Of a stretch of 64,000 nucleotides of DNA, positions 1 through 13,125 are shown in pieces. Made by a program: the position numbers and the translations under genes. The DNA comes from Mastigias papua (lineage: Eukaryota > Cnidaria > Scyphozoa > Rhizostomeae > Mastigiidae): the NCBI GenBank assembly GCA_964019165.1, contig OZ025273.1, positions 6,549,397 through 6,613,396 of the forward strand, given 5' to 3'. The notes beneath the pieces were generated by a model. The model saw only the letters and a program-made list of their open reading frames with translations. It ran no database searches and was not told the origin of the DNA. The first letter of the stretch is position 1, and each line of letters starts with the position of its first letter.

Positions 1-3000
1 CAATCAATTTCAAATTTGGTCATTTTTGAGCAAAATACCAAGGTTATAGCCTTACTTTTTGGCCAAAAATGGCTCATTTTCATCACTTTTCAATGTTCAA
101 TCAAAATCAATCAATTTCAAATTTGGTCATTTTTGAGCAATATACCAAGGCTATAGCCTTACTGTTTGGCCAAAAATGGCTCATTTTCATCACTTTTCAA
201 TGTTCAATCAAAATCAATCAATTTCAAATTTGGTCATGTTTGAGCAAAATACCAAGGCTATAGCCTTACTTTTTGGCCAAAAATGGCTCATTTTCATCAC
301 TTTTCAATGTTCAATCAAAATCAATCACTTTCAAATTTGGTCATTTTTGAGCAAAATACCAAGGCTGTAGCCTTACTTTTTGGCCAAAAATGGCTCATTT
401 TCATCACTCTTCAATGTTCAATCACAATCAATCAATTTCAAATTTGGTCATTTTTCGGCCAAATACCAAGGTTATAGCCTTACTCTCTGGCCAAAAATGG
501 CTCATTTTCATCACTTTTCAATGTTCAATCACAATCAATCAATTTCAAATTTGGTCATTTTTGAGCAAAGTACCAAGGCTATAGCCTTACTTGTCGACCA
601 AAACAGGCTCATTTTCATCATTTTTCAATGTTCAATCAAAATCAATCAATTTTAAATTTGGTCATGTTTCGGCAAAATACCAAGGTTATAGTCTTTCTTT
701 CTGGCCATAAACCGCTGATTTGGATCACTTTTCAATCTGCAATCAAAATCAATCAATTTCAATTTTGGTCATTTTTCGGCAAAATACCAATGTTATAGCC
801 TTACTTTTTGGCCACAAATCGCTGATTTGGATCACTTTTCAATCTGCAATCAAAATCAATCAATTTCAATTTTGGTCATTTTTCGGCAAAATACCAAGGT
901 TATAGCCTTACTTTTTGGCCAAAAATTGCTGATTTGGATCACTTTTCAATCTGCAATCAAAATCAATCAATTTCAATTTTGGTCATTTTTCGGCAAAATA
1001 CCAAGGTTATAGCCTTACTTTTTGGCCAAACATCGCTGATCTTGATCACTTTTCAATCTGCAATCAAAATCAATCAATTTCAATTTTGGTCATTTTTCGG
1101 CAAAATACCAAGGTTACAGCCTTATTTTTTGGCCAAAAATCGCTGATTTGGATCACTTTTCAATCTGCAATCAAAATCAATCAATTTCAAATTTGGTCAT
1201 TTTTGAGCAATATACCAAGGCTATAGCCTTACTTTTTGGCCAAAAATGGCTCATTTTCATCACTTTTCAATGTTCAATCAAAATCAATCAATTTCAAATT
1301 TGGTCATGTTTGAGCAAAATACCACGGCTATAGCCTTACTTTTTGGCCAAAAATGGCTCATTTTCATCACTTTTCAATCTTCAATCAAAATCAATCTCTT
1401 TCAAATTTGGTCATTTTTGAGCAAAATACCAAGGCTATAGCCTTACTTTTTGGCCAAAAATGGCTCATTTTCATCACTTTTCAATGTTCAATCAAAATCA
1501 ATCAATTTCAAATTTGGTCATTTTTCGGCAAAATACCAAGGTTATAGCCTTACTGTCTGGCCAAAAATGGCTCATTTTCATCACTTTTCAATGTTCAATC
1601 ACAATCAATCAATTTCAAATTTGGTCATTTTTGAGCAAAGTACCAAGGCTATAGCCTTACTTGTCGGCCAATAATGGCTCATTTTCATCACTTTTCAATC
1701 TGCAATCAAAATCAATCAATTTCAATTTTGGTCATTTTTCGGCAAAATACCAAGGGTATAGCCTTACTTTTTCGCCAAACATCGCTGATCTTGATCACTT
1801 TTCAATCTGCAATCAAAATCAATCAATTTCAATTTTGGTCATTTTTCGGCAAAATACCAAGGTTACAGCCTTACTTTTTGGCCAAAAATCGCTGATTTGG
1901 ATCACTTTTCAATCTGCAATCAAAATCCATCAATTTCAAATTTGGTCATTTTTGAGCAATATACCAAGGCTATAGCCTTACTTTTTGGCCAAATATAGCT
2001 CATTTTCATCACTTTTCAATGTTCAATCAAAATCAATCAATTTCAAATTTGGTCATGTTTGAGCAAAATACCACGGCTATAGCCTTACTTTTTGGCCAAA
2101 AATGGCTCATTTTCATCACTTTTCAATCTTCAATCAAAATCAATCAATTTCAAATTTGGTCATTTTTCGGCCAAATACCAAGGTTATAGCCTTACTGTCT
2201 GGCCAAAAATGGCTCATTTTCATCACTTTTCAATGTTCAATCAAAATCAATCAATTTCAAATTTGGTCATGTTTGAGCAAAATACCACGGCTATAGCCTT
2301 ACTTTTTGGCCAAAAATGGCTCATTTTCATCACTTTTCAATGTTCAATCAAAATCAATCAATTTTAAATTTGGTCATGTTTCGGCAAAATACCAAGGTTA
2401 TAGTCTTTCTTTCTGGCCAAAAACCGCTGATTTGGATCACTTTTCAATCTGCAATCAAAATCAATCAATTTCAATTTTGGTCATTTTTCGGCAAAATACC
2501 AATGTTATAGCCTTACTTTTTGGCCAAAAATTGCTGATTTGGATCACTTTTCAATCTGCAATCAAAATCAATCAATTTCAATTTTGGTCATTTTTCGGCA
2601 AAATACCAAGGTTATAGCCTTACTTTTTGGCCAAACATCGCTGATTTGGATCACTTTTCAATCTGTAATCAAAATCAATCAATTTCAATTTTGGTCATTT
2701 TTCGGCAAAATACCAAGGTTATAGCCTTACTTTTTGGCCAAAAATCGCTGATTTGGATCACTTTTCAATCTGCAATCAAAATCAATCAATTTCAAATTTG
2801 GTCATTTTTGAGCTAAATACCAAGGCTATAGCCTTACTTTTTGGCCAAAAATGGCTCATTGTCATCACTTTTCAATGTTCAATCAAAATCAATCAATGTC
2901 AAATTTGGTCATTTTTGAGCAATATACCAAGGCTATAGCCTTACTTTTTGGCCAAAAATGGCTTATTTTCATCACTTTTCAATGTTCAATCAAAATCAAT

Positions 3001-4242
3001 CAATTTCAAATTTGGTCATGTTTGACCAAAATACCACGGCTATAGCCTTACTTTTTGGCCAACAATGGCTCATTTTCATCACTTTTCAATCTTCAATCAA
3101 AATCAATCACTTTCAAATTTGGTCATGTTTGAGCAAAATACCAAGGCTATAGCCGTACTTTTTGGCCAAAATTGGCTCATTTTCATCACTTTTCAATGTT
3201 CAATCAAAATCAATCAATTTCAAATTTGGTCATTTTTCGGCCAAATACCAAGGTTATAGCCTTACTGTCTGGCCAAAAATGGCTCATTTTCATCACTTTT
3301 CAATGTTCAATCAAAATCAATCAATTTCAAATTTGGTCATTTTTGAGCAAAGTACCAAGGCTATAGCCTTACTTGTCGGCCAAAAATGGCTCATTTTCAT
3401 CACTTTTCAATGTTCAATCAAAATCCATCAATTTCAAATTTGGTCATTTTTCGGCAAAATACCAAGGCTATAGCCTTACTTTTTGGCCAAAAATCGCTGA
3501 TTTGGATCACTTTTCAATCTGCAATCAAAATCAATCAATTTCAAATTTGGTCATTTTTGAGCAAAATACCAAGGTTATAGTCTTACGTTTTGGCCAAAAA
3601 TCGCGGATTTGGATCACTTTTCAATCTGCAATCAAAATCAATCAATTTCAATTTTGGTCATGTTTCGGCAAAATACCAAGGTTATAGCCTTACTTTCTGG
3701 CCAAACATGGCTCATTTTCATCACTTTTCAATTTTCAATCAAAATCAATCAATTTAAAAATTTGGTCATTTTTGAGCAAAATAATAAGGCTATAGCCTTA
3801 CTTTTTGGCCAAAAATCGCTGATTTGGATCACTTTTCAATCTGCAATCAAAATCAATCAATTTCAAATTTGGTCATTTTTGAGCAAAATACCAAGGTTAT
3901 AGTCTTACGTTTTGGCCAAAAATCGCTGATTTGGATCACTTTTCAATCTGCAATCAAAATCAATCAATTTCAAATTTGGTCATGTTTGAGCAAAATACTA
4001 AGGCTATAGCCTTACTTTTTGGCCAATAATGGCTCATTTTCATCACTTTTCAATGTTCAATCAAAATCAATCAATTTCAAATTTGGTCATTTTTGAGCAA
4101 TATACCAAAGCTATAGCCTTACTTTTTGGCCGAAAATGGCTCATTTTCATCACTTGTCAATGTTCAATCAAAATCAATCAATTTCAAATTTGGTCATTTT
4201 TGAGCAAAATACCAAGGCTATAGCCTTACTCTATGGCCAAAA

Positions 4243-5314
4243 TTGGCTCATTTTCATCACTTTTCAATCTTCAATCAACATCAATCATTTTCAAATTTGG
4301 TCATTTTTGAGCAAAATACCAAGGCTATAGCCTTACTTTTTGGCCCAAAAATGGCTCATTTTCATCACTTTTCAATGTTCAATCAAAATCCATCAATTTC
4401 AAATTTGGTCATTTTTCGGCAAAATACCAAGGCTATAGCCTTACTTTTTGGCCAAAAATCGCTGATTTGGATCACTTTTCAATCTGCAATCAAAATCAAT
4501 CAATTTCAAATTTGGTCATTTTTGAGCAAAATACCAAGGTTATAGTCTTACGTTTTGGCCAAAAATCGCGGATTTGGATCACTTTTCAATCTGCAATCAA
4601 AATCAATCAATTTCAAATTTGGTCATTTTTGAGCAAAATACCAAGGCTATAGCCTTACGTTTTGGCCAATAATGGCTCATGTTCATCACTTTTCAATGTT
4701 CAATCAAAATCAATCAATTTCAGATTTGGTCATTTTTGAGCAAAATACCAAGGCTATAGCCTTACTCTATGGCCAAAATTGGCTCATTTTCATCATTTTT
4801 CAATCTTCAATCAACATCAATCATTTTCAAATTTGGTCATTTTTGAGCAAAATACCAAGGCTATAGCCTTACTTTTTGGCCCAAAAATGGCTCATTTTCA
4901 TCACTTTTCAATGTTCAATCAAAATCCATCAATTTCAAATTTGGTCATTTTTCGGCAAAATACCAAGGAAATAGCCTTACTTTTTGGCCAAAAATCGCTG
5001 ATTTGGATCACTTTTCAATCTGCAATCAAAATCAATCAATTTCAAATTTGGTCATTTTTGAGCAAAATACCAAGGTTATAGTCTTACGTTTTGGCCAAAA
5101 ATCGCGGATTTGGATCACTTTTCAATCTGCAATCAAAATCAATCAAATTCAAATTTGGTCATTTTTGAGCAAAATACCAAGGCTATAGCCTTACGTTTTG
5201 GCCAATAATGGCTCATGTTCATCACTTTTCAATGTTCAATCAAAATCAATCAATTTCAAATTTGGTCATTTTTGAGCAATATACCAAGGCTATAGCCTTA
5301 CGTTTTGGCCAAAA
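4243..5314 (+). repeat. Higher-order duplication, about 536-bp period
   Basis: The five-monomer block that starts near 4,243 recurs at 4,779 with an offset of 536. Both copies carry the same rare variants: aattggctcatt, tcaacatcaatcattttc and the extra c in ggcccaaaaatgg. A third copy with the same marker variants starts near 7,991. Confidence 0.85.
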
Positions 5315-6370
5315 ATGGCTCATTTTCATCACTTTTCAATGTTCAATCAAAATCAATCAATTTCAAATTTGGTCATTTTTGAGCAATATACCAAGGCTAT
5401 AGCCTTACTCTTTGGCCAAAAATGGCTCATTTTCATCACTTTTCAATCTTCAATCAAAATCAATCACTTTCAAATTTGGTCAATTTTGAGCAAAATACCA
5501 TGGCTATAGTATTACTTTTTGGCCAAAAATGGCTCATTTTCATCACTTTTCAATGTTCAATCAAAATCAATCAATTTCAAATTTGGTCATTTTTCGGCAA
5601 AATACCAAGGTTATAGCCTTACTTTTTGGCCAAAAATCGCTGATTTGGATCGCTTTTCAATGTTCAATCAAAATCCATCAATTTCAAATTTGGTCATTTT
5701 TCGGCAAAATACCAAGGCTATAGCCTTACTTTTTGGCCAAAAATCGCTGATTTGGATCACTTTTCAATCTGCAATCAAAATCAATCAATTTCAAATTTGG
5801 TCATTTTTGAGCAAAATACCAAGGTTATAGTCTTACGTTTTGGCCAAAAATCGCGGATGTGGATCACTGTTCAATCTGCAATCAAAATCAATCAATTTCA
5901 AATTTGGTCATTTTTGAGCAAAATACCAAGGCTATAGCCTTACGTTTTGGCCAATAATGGCTCATGTTCATCACTTTTCAATGTTCAATCAAAATCAATC
6001 AATTTCAAATTTGGTCATTTTTGAGCAATATACCAAGGCTATAGCCTTACGTTTTGGCCAAAAATGGCTCATTTTCATCACTTGTCAATGTTCAATCAAA
6101 ATCAATCAATTTCAAATTTGGTCATTTTTGAGCAATATACCAAGGCTATAGCCTTACTCTTTGGCCAAAAATGGCTCATTTTCATCACTTTTCAATCTTC
6201 AATCAAAATCAATCACTTTCAAATTTGGTCAATTTTGAGCAAAATACCATGGCTATAGTATTACTTTTTGGCCAAAAATGGCTCATTTTCATCACTTTTC
6301 AATGTTCAATCAAAATCAATCAATTTCAAATTTGGTCATTTTTCGGCAAAATACCAAGGTTATAGCCTTA
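5208..6370 (+). repeat. Higher-order duplication, 749-bp period (7 monomers)
   Basis: The block from about 5,208 is repeated from 5,957, an offset of 749 or exactly seven monomers. Shared marker variants include caataatggctcatgttc, ggtcaattttgagc and accatggctatagtattac. The match fades near 6,400. Confidence 0.85.
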
Positions 6371-9300
6371 CTTTTTGGCCAAAAATCGCTGATTTGGATC
6401 GCTTTTCAATCTGCAATCAAAATCAATCAATTTCAATTTTGGTCATTTTTCGGCAAAATACCAAGGTTATGGCCTTACTTTTTGGCCAAAAATCGCTGAT
6501 TTGGATCACCTTTCAATCTGCAATCAAAATCAATCAATTTCAATTTTGGTCATTTTTCGGCAAAATACCAATGTTATAGCCTTACTTTTTCGCCAAAAAT
6601 TGCTGATTTCGATCACTTTTTAATCTGCAATCAAAATCAATCAATTTCAATTTTGGTCATTTTTCGGCAAAATACCAAGGTTATAGCCTTACTTTTTGGC
6701 CAAACATCGCTGATTTGGATCACTTTTCAATCTGTAATCAAAATCAATCAATTTCAATTTTGGTCATTTTTCGGCAAAATACCAAGGTTATAGCCTTACT
6801 TTTTGGCCAAAAATCGCTGATTTGGATCACTTTTCAATCTGCAATCAAAATCAATCAATGTCACATTTGGTCATTTTTGAGCGAAATACCAACGCTATAG
6901 CCTTACTTTTTGGCCAAAAATGGCTCATTTTCATCACTTTTCAATGTTCAATCAAAATCAATCAATTTCAAATTTGGTCATTTTTGAGCAATATACCAAG
7001 GCTATAGCCTTACTTTTTGGCCGAAAATGGCTCATTTTCATCACTTTTCAATGTTCAATCAAAATCAATCACTTTCACATTTGGTCATTTTTGAGCAATA
7101 TACCAAGGCTATAGCCTTACTTTCTGGCCAAAAATGGCTCATTTTCATCACTTTTCAATGTTCAATCAAAATCAGTCACTTTCAAATTTGGTCATTTTTG
7201 AGCAAAATACCAAGGCTATAGCCTTACTTTTTGGCCAAAAATGGCTCATTTTCATCACTTTTCAATGTTCAATCAAAATCAATCAATTTCAAATTTGGTC
7301 ATTTTTCGGCAAAATACCAAGGTTATAGCCTTACTTTTTGGCCAAAAATCGCTGATTTGGATCACTTTTCAATCTTCAATCAACATCAATCACTTTCAAA
7401 TTTGGTCATTTTTGAGCAAAATACCAAGGCTATAGCCTTACTTTTTGGCCAAAAATTGGCTCATTTTCATCACTTTTCAATGTTCAATCAAAATCCATCA
7501 ATTTCAAATTTGGTCATTTTTCGGCAAAATACCAAGGCTATAGCCTTACTTTTTGGCCAAAAATCGCTGATTTGGATCACTTTTCAATCTGCAATCAAAA
7601 TCAATCAATTTCAAATTTGGTCATTTTTGAGCAAAATACCAAGGTTATAGTCTTACGTTTTGGCCAAAAATCGCTGATTTGGATCACTTTTCAATCTGCA
7701 ATCAAAATCAATCAATTTCAAATTTGGTCATTTTTGAGCAAAATACCAAGGCTATAGCCTTACGTTTTGGCCAATAATGGCTCATTTTCATCACTTTTCA
7801 ATGTTCAATCAAAATCAATCAATTTCACATTTGGTCATTTTTGAGCAATATACCAAAGCTATAGCCTTACTTTTTGGCCAAAAATGGCTCATTTTCATCA
7901 CTTGTCAATGTTCAATCAAAATCAATCAATTTCAAATTTGGTCATTTTTGAGCAAAATACCAAGGCTATAGCCTTACTCTATGGCCAAAATTGGCTCATT
8001 TTCATCACTTTTCAATCTTCAATCAACATCAATCATTTTCAAATTTGGTCATTTTTGAGCAAAATACCAAGGCTATAGCCTTACTTTTTGGCCCAAAAAT
8101 GGCTCATTTTCATCACTTTTCAATCTTCAATCAAAATCCATCAATTTCAAATTTGGTCATTTTTCGGCAAAATACCAAGGCTATAGCCTTACTTTTTGGC
8201 CAAAAATCGCTGATTTGGATCACTTTTCAATCTGCAATCAAAATCAATCAATTTCAAATTTGGTCATTTTTGAGCAAAATACCAAGGTTATAGTCTTACG
8301 TTTTGGCCAAAAATCGCTGATTTGGATCACTTTTCAATCTGCAATCAAAATCAATCAATTTCAAATTTGGTCATTTTTGAGCAAAATACCAAGGCTATAG
8401 CCTTACTTTTTGGCCAATAATGGCTCATTTTCATCACTTTTCAATGTTCAATCAAAATCAATCAATTTCAAATTTGGTCATTTTTGAGCAATATACCAAG
8501 GCTATAGCCTGACGTTTTGGCCACAAATGGCTCATTTTCATCACTTGTCAATGTTCAATCAAAATCAATCAATTTCAAATTTGGTCATTTTTGAGCAATA
8601 TACCAAGGCTATAGCCTTACTCTTTGGCCAAAAATGGCTCATTTTCATCACTTTTCAATCTTCAATCAAAATCAATCAATTTCAAATTTGGTCATTTTTC
8701 GGCAAAATACCAAGGTTATAGCCTTACTTTTTGGCCAAAAATCGCTGATTTGGATCGCTTTTCAATCTGCAATCAAAATCAATCAATTTCAATTTTGGTC
8801 ATTTTTCGGCAACATACCAAGGTTATAGCCTTACTTTTTGGCCAAAAATCGCTGATTTGGATGACTTTTCCATCTGCAATCAAAATCAATCAATTTCAAT
8901 TTTGGTCATTTTTCGGCAAAATACCAAGGTTATAGCCTTACTTTTTGGCCAAAAATCGCTGATTTGGATCACTTTTCAATCTGCAATCAAAATCAATCAA
9001 TTTCAATTTTGGTCATTTTTCGGCAAAATACCAAGGTTATAGCCTTACTTTTTGGCCAAAAACCGCTGATTTGGATCACTTTTCAATCTGCAATCAAAAT
9101 CAATCAATTTCAATTTTGGTCATTTTTCGGCAAAATACCAAGGTTATGGCCTTACTTTTTGGCCAAAAATCGCTGATTTGGATCACTTTTCAATCTGCAA
9201 TCAAAATCAATCAATTTCAATTTTGGTCATTTTTCGGCAAAATACCAATGTTATAGCCTTACTTTTTGGCCAAAAATTGCTGATTTGGATCTCTTTTCAA

Positions 9301-12119
9301 TCTGCAATCAGAATCAATCAATTTCAATTTTGGTCATTTTTCGGCAAAATACCAAGGTTATAGCCTTACTTTTTGGCCAAACATCGCTGATTTGGATCAC
9401 TTTTCAATCTGTAATCAAAATCAATCAATTTCAATTTTGGTCATTTTTCGGCAAAATACCAAGGTTATAGCCTTACTTTTTGGCCAAAAATCGCTGATTT
9501 GGATCACTTTTCAATCTGCAATCAAAATCAATCAATTTCAAATTTGGTCATTTTTGAGCAAAATACCAAGGCTATAGCCTTACTTTTTGGCCAAAAATGG
9601 CTCATTTTCATCACTTTTCAATCTTCAATCAAAATCAATCAATTTCAAATTTGGTCATTTTTCGGCAAAATACCAAGGCTATAGCCTTACTGTTTGGCCA
9701 ACAATGGCTCATTTTCATCACTTTTCAATGTTCAATCAAAATCAATCAACTTCAAATTTGGTCAATTTTGAGCAAAATACCAAGGCTATAGCATTACTTT
9801 TTGGCCAAAAATGGCTCATTTTCATCACTTTTCAATGTTCAATCAAAATCAATCAATTTCAAATTTGGTCATTTTTCGGCAAAATACCAAGGTTATAGCC
9901 TTACTTTTTGGCCAAAAATCGCTGATTTGGATCACTTTTCAATCTGCAATCAATATCAATCAATTTCAATTTTGGTCATATTTCGGCAAAATACCAAGGT
10001 TATAGCCTTACTTTTTGGCCAAAAATCGCTGATTTGGATCACTTTTCAATCTGCAATCAAAATCAATCAATTTCAATTTTGGTCACTTTTCGGCAACCTA
10101 CCAAGGTTATAGCCTTACTTTTTGGCCAAATATGGCTCATTTTCATCACTTTTCAATGTTCAATCAAAATCAATCAATTTCAAATTTGGTCATTTTTCGG
10201 CAAAATACCAAGGCTATAGCCTTACTTTTCGGCCACAAATGGCTCATTTTCATCACTTTTCAATGTTCAATCAAAATCAATCAATTTCAAATTTGGTCAT
10301 TTTTGAGCAAAATACCAAGGCTATAGCCTTACTTTTTGGACAACAATGGCTCATTTTCATCACTTTTCAATGTTCCATCAAAATCAATCAATTTCAAATT
10401 TAGTCATTTTTCGGCAAAATACCAAGGCTATAGCCTTACTTTTTGGCCAAAAATGGCTCATTTTCATCACTTTTCAATGTTCAATCAAAATCAATCAATT
10501 TCAAACTTGGTCATTTTTGAGCAAAATACCAAGGTTATAGCCTTACTTTTTGGCCAGAAATCGCTGATTTGGATCACTTTTCAATCTGCAATCAAAATCA
10601 ATCAATTTCAATTTTGGTCATTTTTCGGCAAAATACCAAGGTTATAGTCTTACTTTTTGGCCAAAAATCGCTGATTTGGATCAGTTTTCAATCTGCAATC
10701 AAAATCAATCAATGTCAAATTTGTTCATTTTTGAGCAAATTACCAAGGCTATAGCCTTATATTTTGGCCAAAAATAGCTCATTTTCATCACCTTTCAATG
10801 TTCTATCAAAATCAATCAATTTCAAATTTGGTCATGTTTGAGCAAAATACCAAGGCTATAGCCTTACTTCTTGGCCAAAAATGGCTCATTTTCATCACTT
10901 TTCAATGTTCAATCAAAATCAATCAATTTCAAATTTGGTCATTTTTCCGCCAAGTACCAAGGTCATAGCCTTACTTTCTGGCCAAAAATGGCTCACTTTC
11001 ATCACTTTTCAATGTTCAATCAAAATCAATCAATTTCAATTTTGGTCATTTTTTGGCAAAATACCAAGGTTATAGCCTTACTTTTTGGCCAGAAATCGCT
11101 GATTTGGATCACTTTTCAATGTTCAATCAAAATCAATCAATGTCAATTTTGGTGATTTTTCGGCAAAATACCAAGGTTATAGCCTTACTTTTTGGCCAAA
11201 AATCGCTGATTTGGATCACTTTTCAATCTGCAATCAAAATGACTCAATTTCAATTTTGGTCATTTTTCGGCAAAATACCAAGGTTATAGCCTTACTTTTT
11301 GGCCAAACATCGCTGATTTGGATCACTTTTCAATCTGCAATCAAAATCAATCAATTTCAATTTTGGTCATTTTTCGGCAACATACCAAGGTTATAGCCTT
11401 ACCTTTTGGCCAAAAATCGCTGAGTTGGATCACTTGTCAATCTGCAATCAAAATCAATCAATTTCAATTTTGGTCATTTTTCGGCGAAATACCTAGGTTA
11501 TAGTCTTACTTTTTGGCCAAACATCGCTGATTTGGATCACTTTTCAATCTGGAATCAAAATCAATCAATTTCAATTTTGGTCATTTTTCGGCAAACTACC
11601 AAGGTTATAGCCTTACTTTTTGGCCAAACATCGCTGATTTGGATCACTTGTCAATCTGCAATCAAAATCAATCAATTTCAATTTTGATCATTTATCGGCA
11701 AAATACCTAGGTTATAGTCTTACTGTTTGGCCAAACATCGCTGATTTGGATCACTTTTCAATCTGCAATCAAACTCAATCAATTTCAATTTTGGTCATTT
11801 TTCGGCAAAATACCAAGGTTATAGCCTTACTGTTTGGCCAAAAATCGCTGATTTGGATCACTTTTCAATCTGCAATCAAAATCAATGAATGTCAATTTTG
11901 GTCATTTTTCGGCAAAATACCAAGGCTATAGCCTTACTTTTTGGCCACAAATCGCTGATTTGGATCACTTGTCAATCTGCAATCAAAATCAATCAATTTC
12001 AATGTTGGTCATTTTTCGGCAAACTACCAAGGTTATAGCCTTACTTTTTGGCCAAAAATCGCTGATTTGGATCACTTGTCAATCTGCAATCAAAATCAAT
12101 CAATTTCAATTTTGATCAT

Positions 12120-13125
12120 TTTTCGGCAAAATACCTAGGTTATAGTCTTACTGTTTGGCCAAAAATCGCTGATTTGGATCACCTTTCAATCTGCAATCAA
12201 AATCAATCAATTTCAATTTTGGTCATTTTTCGGCAAAATACCAAGGTTATAGTCTTACTTTTTGGCCAAACATCGCTGATTTGGATCACTTTTCAATCTG
12301 CAATCAAAATCAATCAATTTCAATTTTGGTCATTTGTCGGCAAAATACCAAGGTTATAGCCTGACTTTTTGGCCAAAAATCGCTGATTTGGATCACTTTT
12401 CAATCTGCAATCAAAATCAATCAATTTCAATTTTGGTCATTTTTCGGCAAAATACCAAGGTTATAGTCTTACTTTTTGGCCAAAAATCGCTGATTTGGAT
12501 CACTTTTCAATCTGCAATCAAAATCAATCAATTTCAATTTTGGTCATTTTTCGGCAAACTACCAAGGTTATAGCCTTACTTTCTGCCCAAAATTCGCTGC
12601 TTTGGATCACTTGTCAATCTGCAATCAAAATCAATCAATTTCAATTTTGATCATTTTTCGGCAAAATACCTAGGTTATAGTCTTACTGTTTGGCCAAAAA
12701 TCGCTGATTTGGATCACCTTTCAATCTGCAATCAAAATCAATCAATTTCAATTTTGGTCATTTTTCGGCAAAATACCAAGGTTATAGTCTTACTTTTTGG
12801 CCAAACATCGCTGATTTGGATCACTTTTCAATCTGCAATCAAAATCAATCAATTTCAATTTTGGTCATTTGTCGGCAAAATACCAAGGTTATAGCCTGAC
12901 TTTTTGGCCAAAAATCGCTGATTTGGATCACTTTTCAATCTGCAATCAAAATCAATCAATTTCAATTTTGGTCATTTTTCGGCAAAATACCAAGGTTATA
13001 GTCTTACTTTTTGGCCAAAAATCGCTGATTTGGATCACTTTTCAATCTGCAATCAAAATCAATCAATTTCAATTTTGGTCATTTTTCGGCAAACTACCAA
13101 GGTTATAGCCTTACTTTCTGCCCAA
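12120..13125 (+). repeat. Higher-order duplication, 535-bp period (5 monomers)
   Basis: The string atacctaggttatagtctt followed by a gtttggcc monomer, then gtcggcaaaatacc and a cctgac monomer, and then ctttctgcccaaaattc, occurs in the same order from about 12,120 and from about 12,655. The offset is 535, exactly five monomers. The copies look almost identical. Confidence 0.85.

Larger units (their letters stand above)
1..11080 (+). repeat. A/B mosaic section of the satellite
   Basis: Runs of class A monomers (ggctcattttcatcac, caatgttcaatc, tttgagcaaaat, aaggctatagcc) alternate with runs of class B (cgctgatttggatcac, caatctgcaatc, tttcggcaaaat, aaggttatagcc). Examples are A at about 1-660 and 1,150-1,660, and B at about 660-1,150 and 2,400-2,770. 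Hybrid monomers combine the front of one class with the back of the other, for example cggcaaaat followed by the class A palindrome near 3,450. This pattern is what unequal exchange or gene conversion between two variants would leave. From about 11,080 onward class A becomes rare. Confidence 0.9.
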
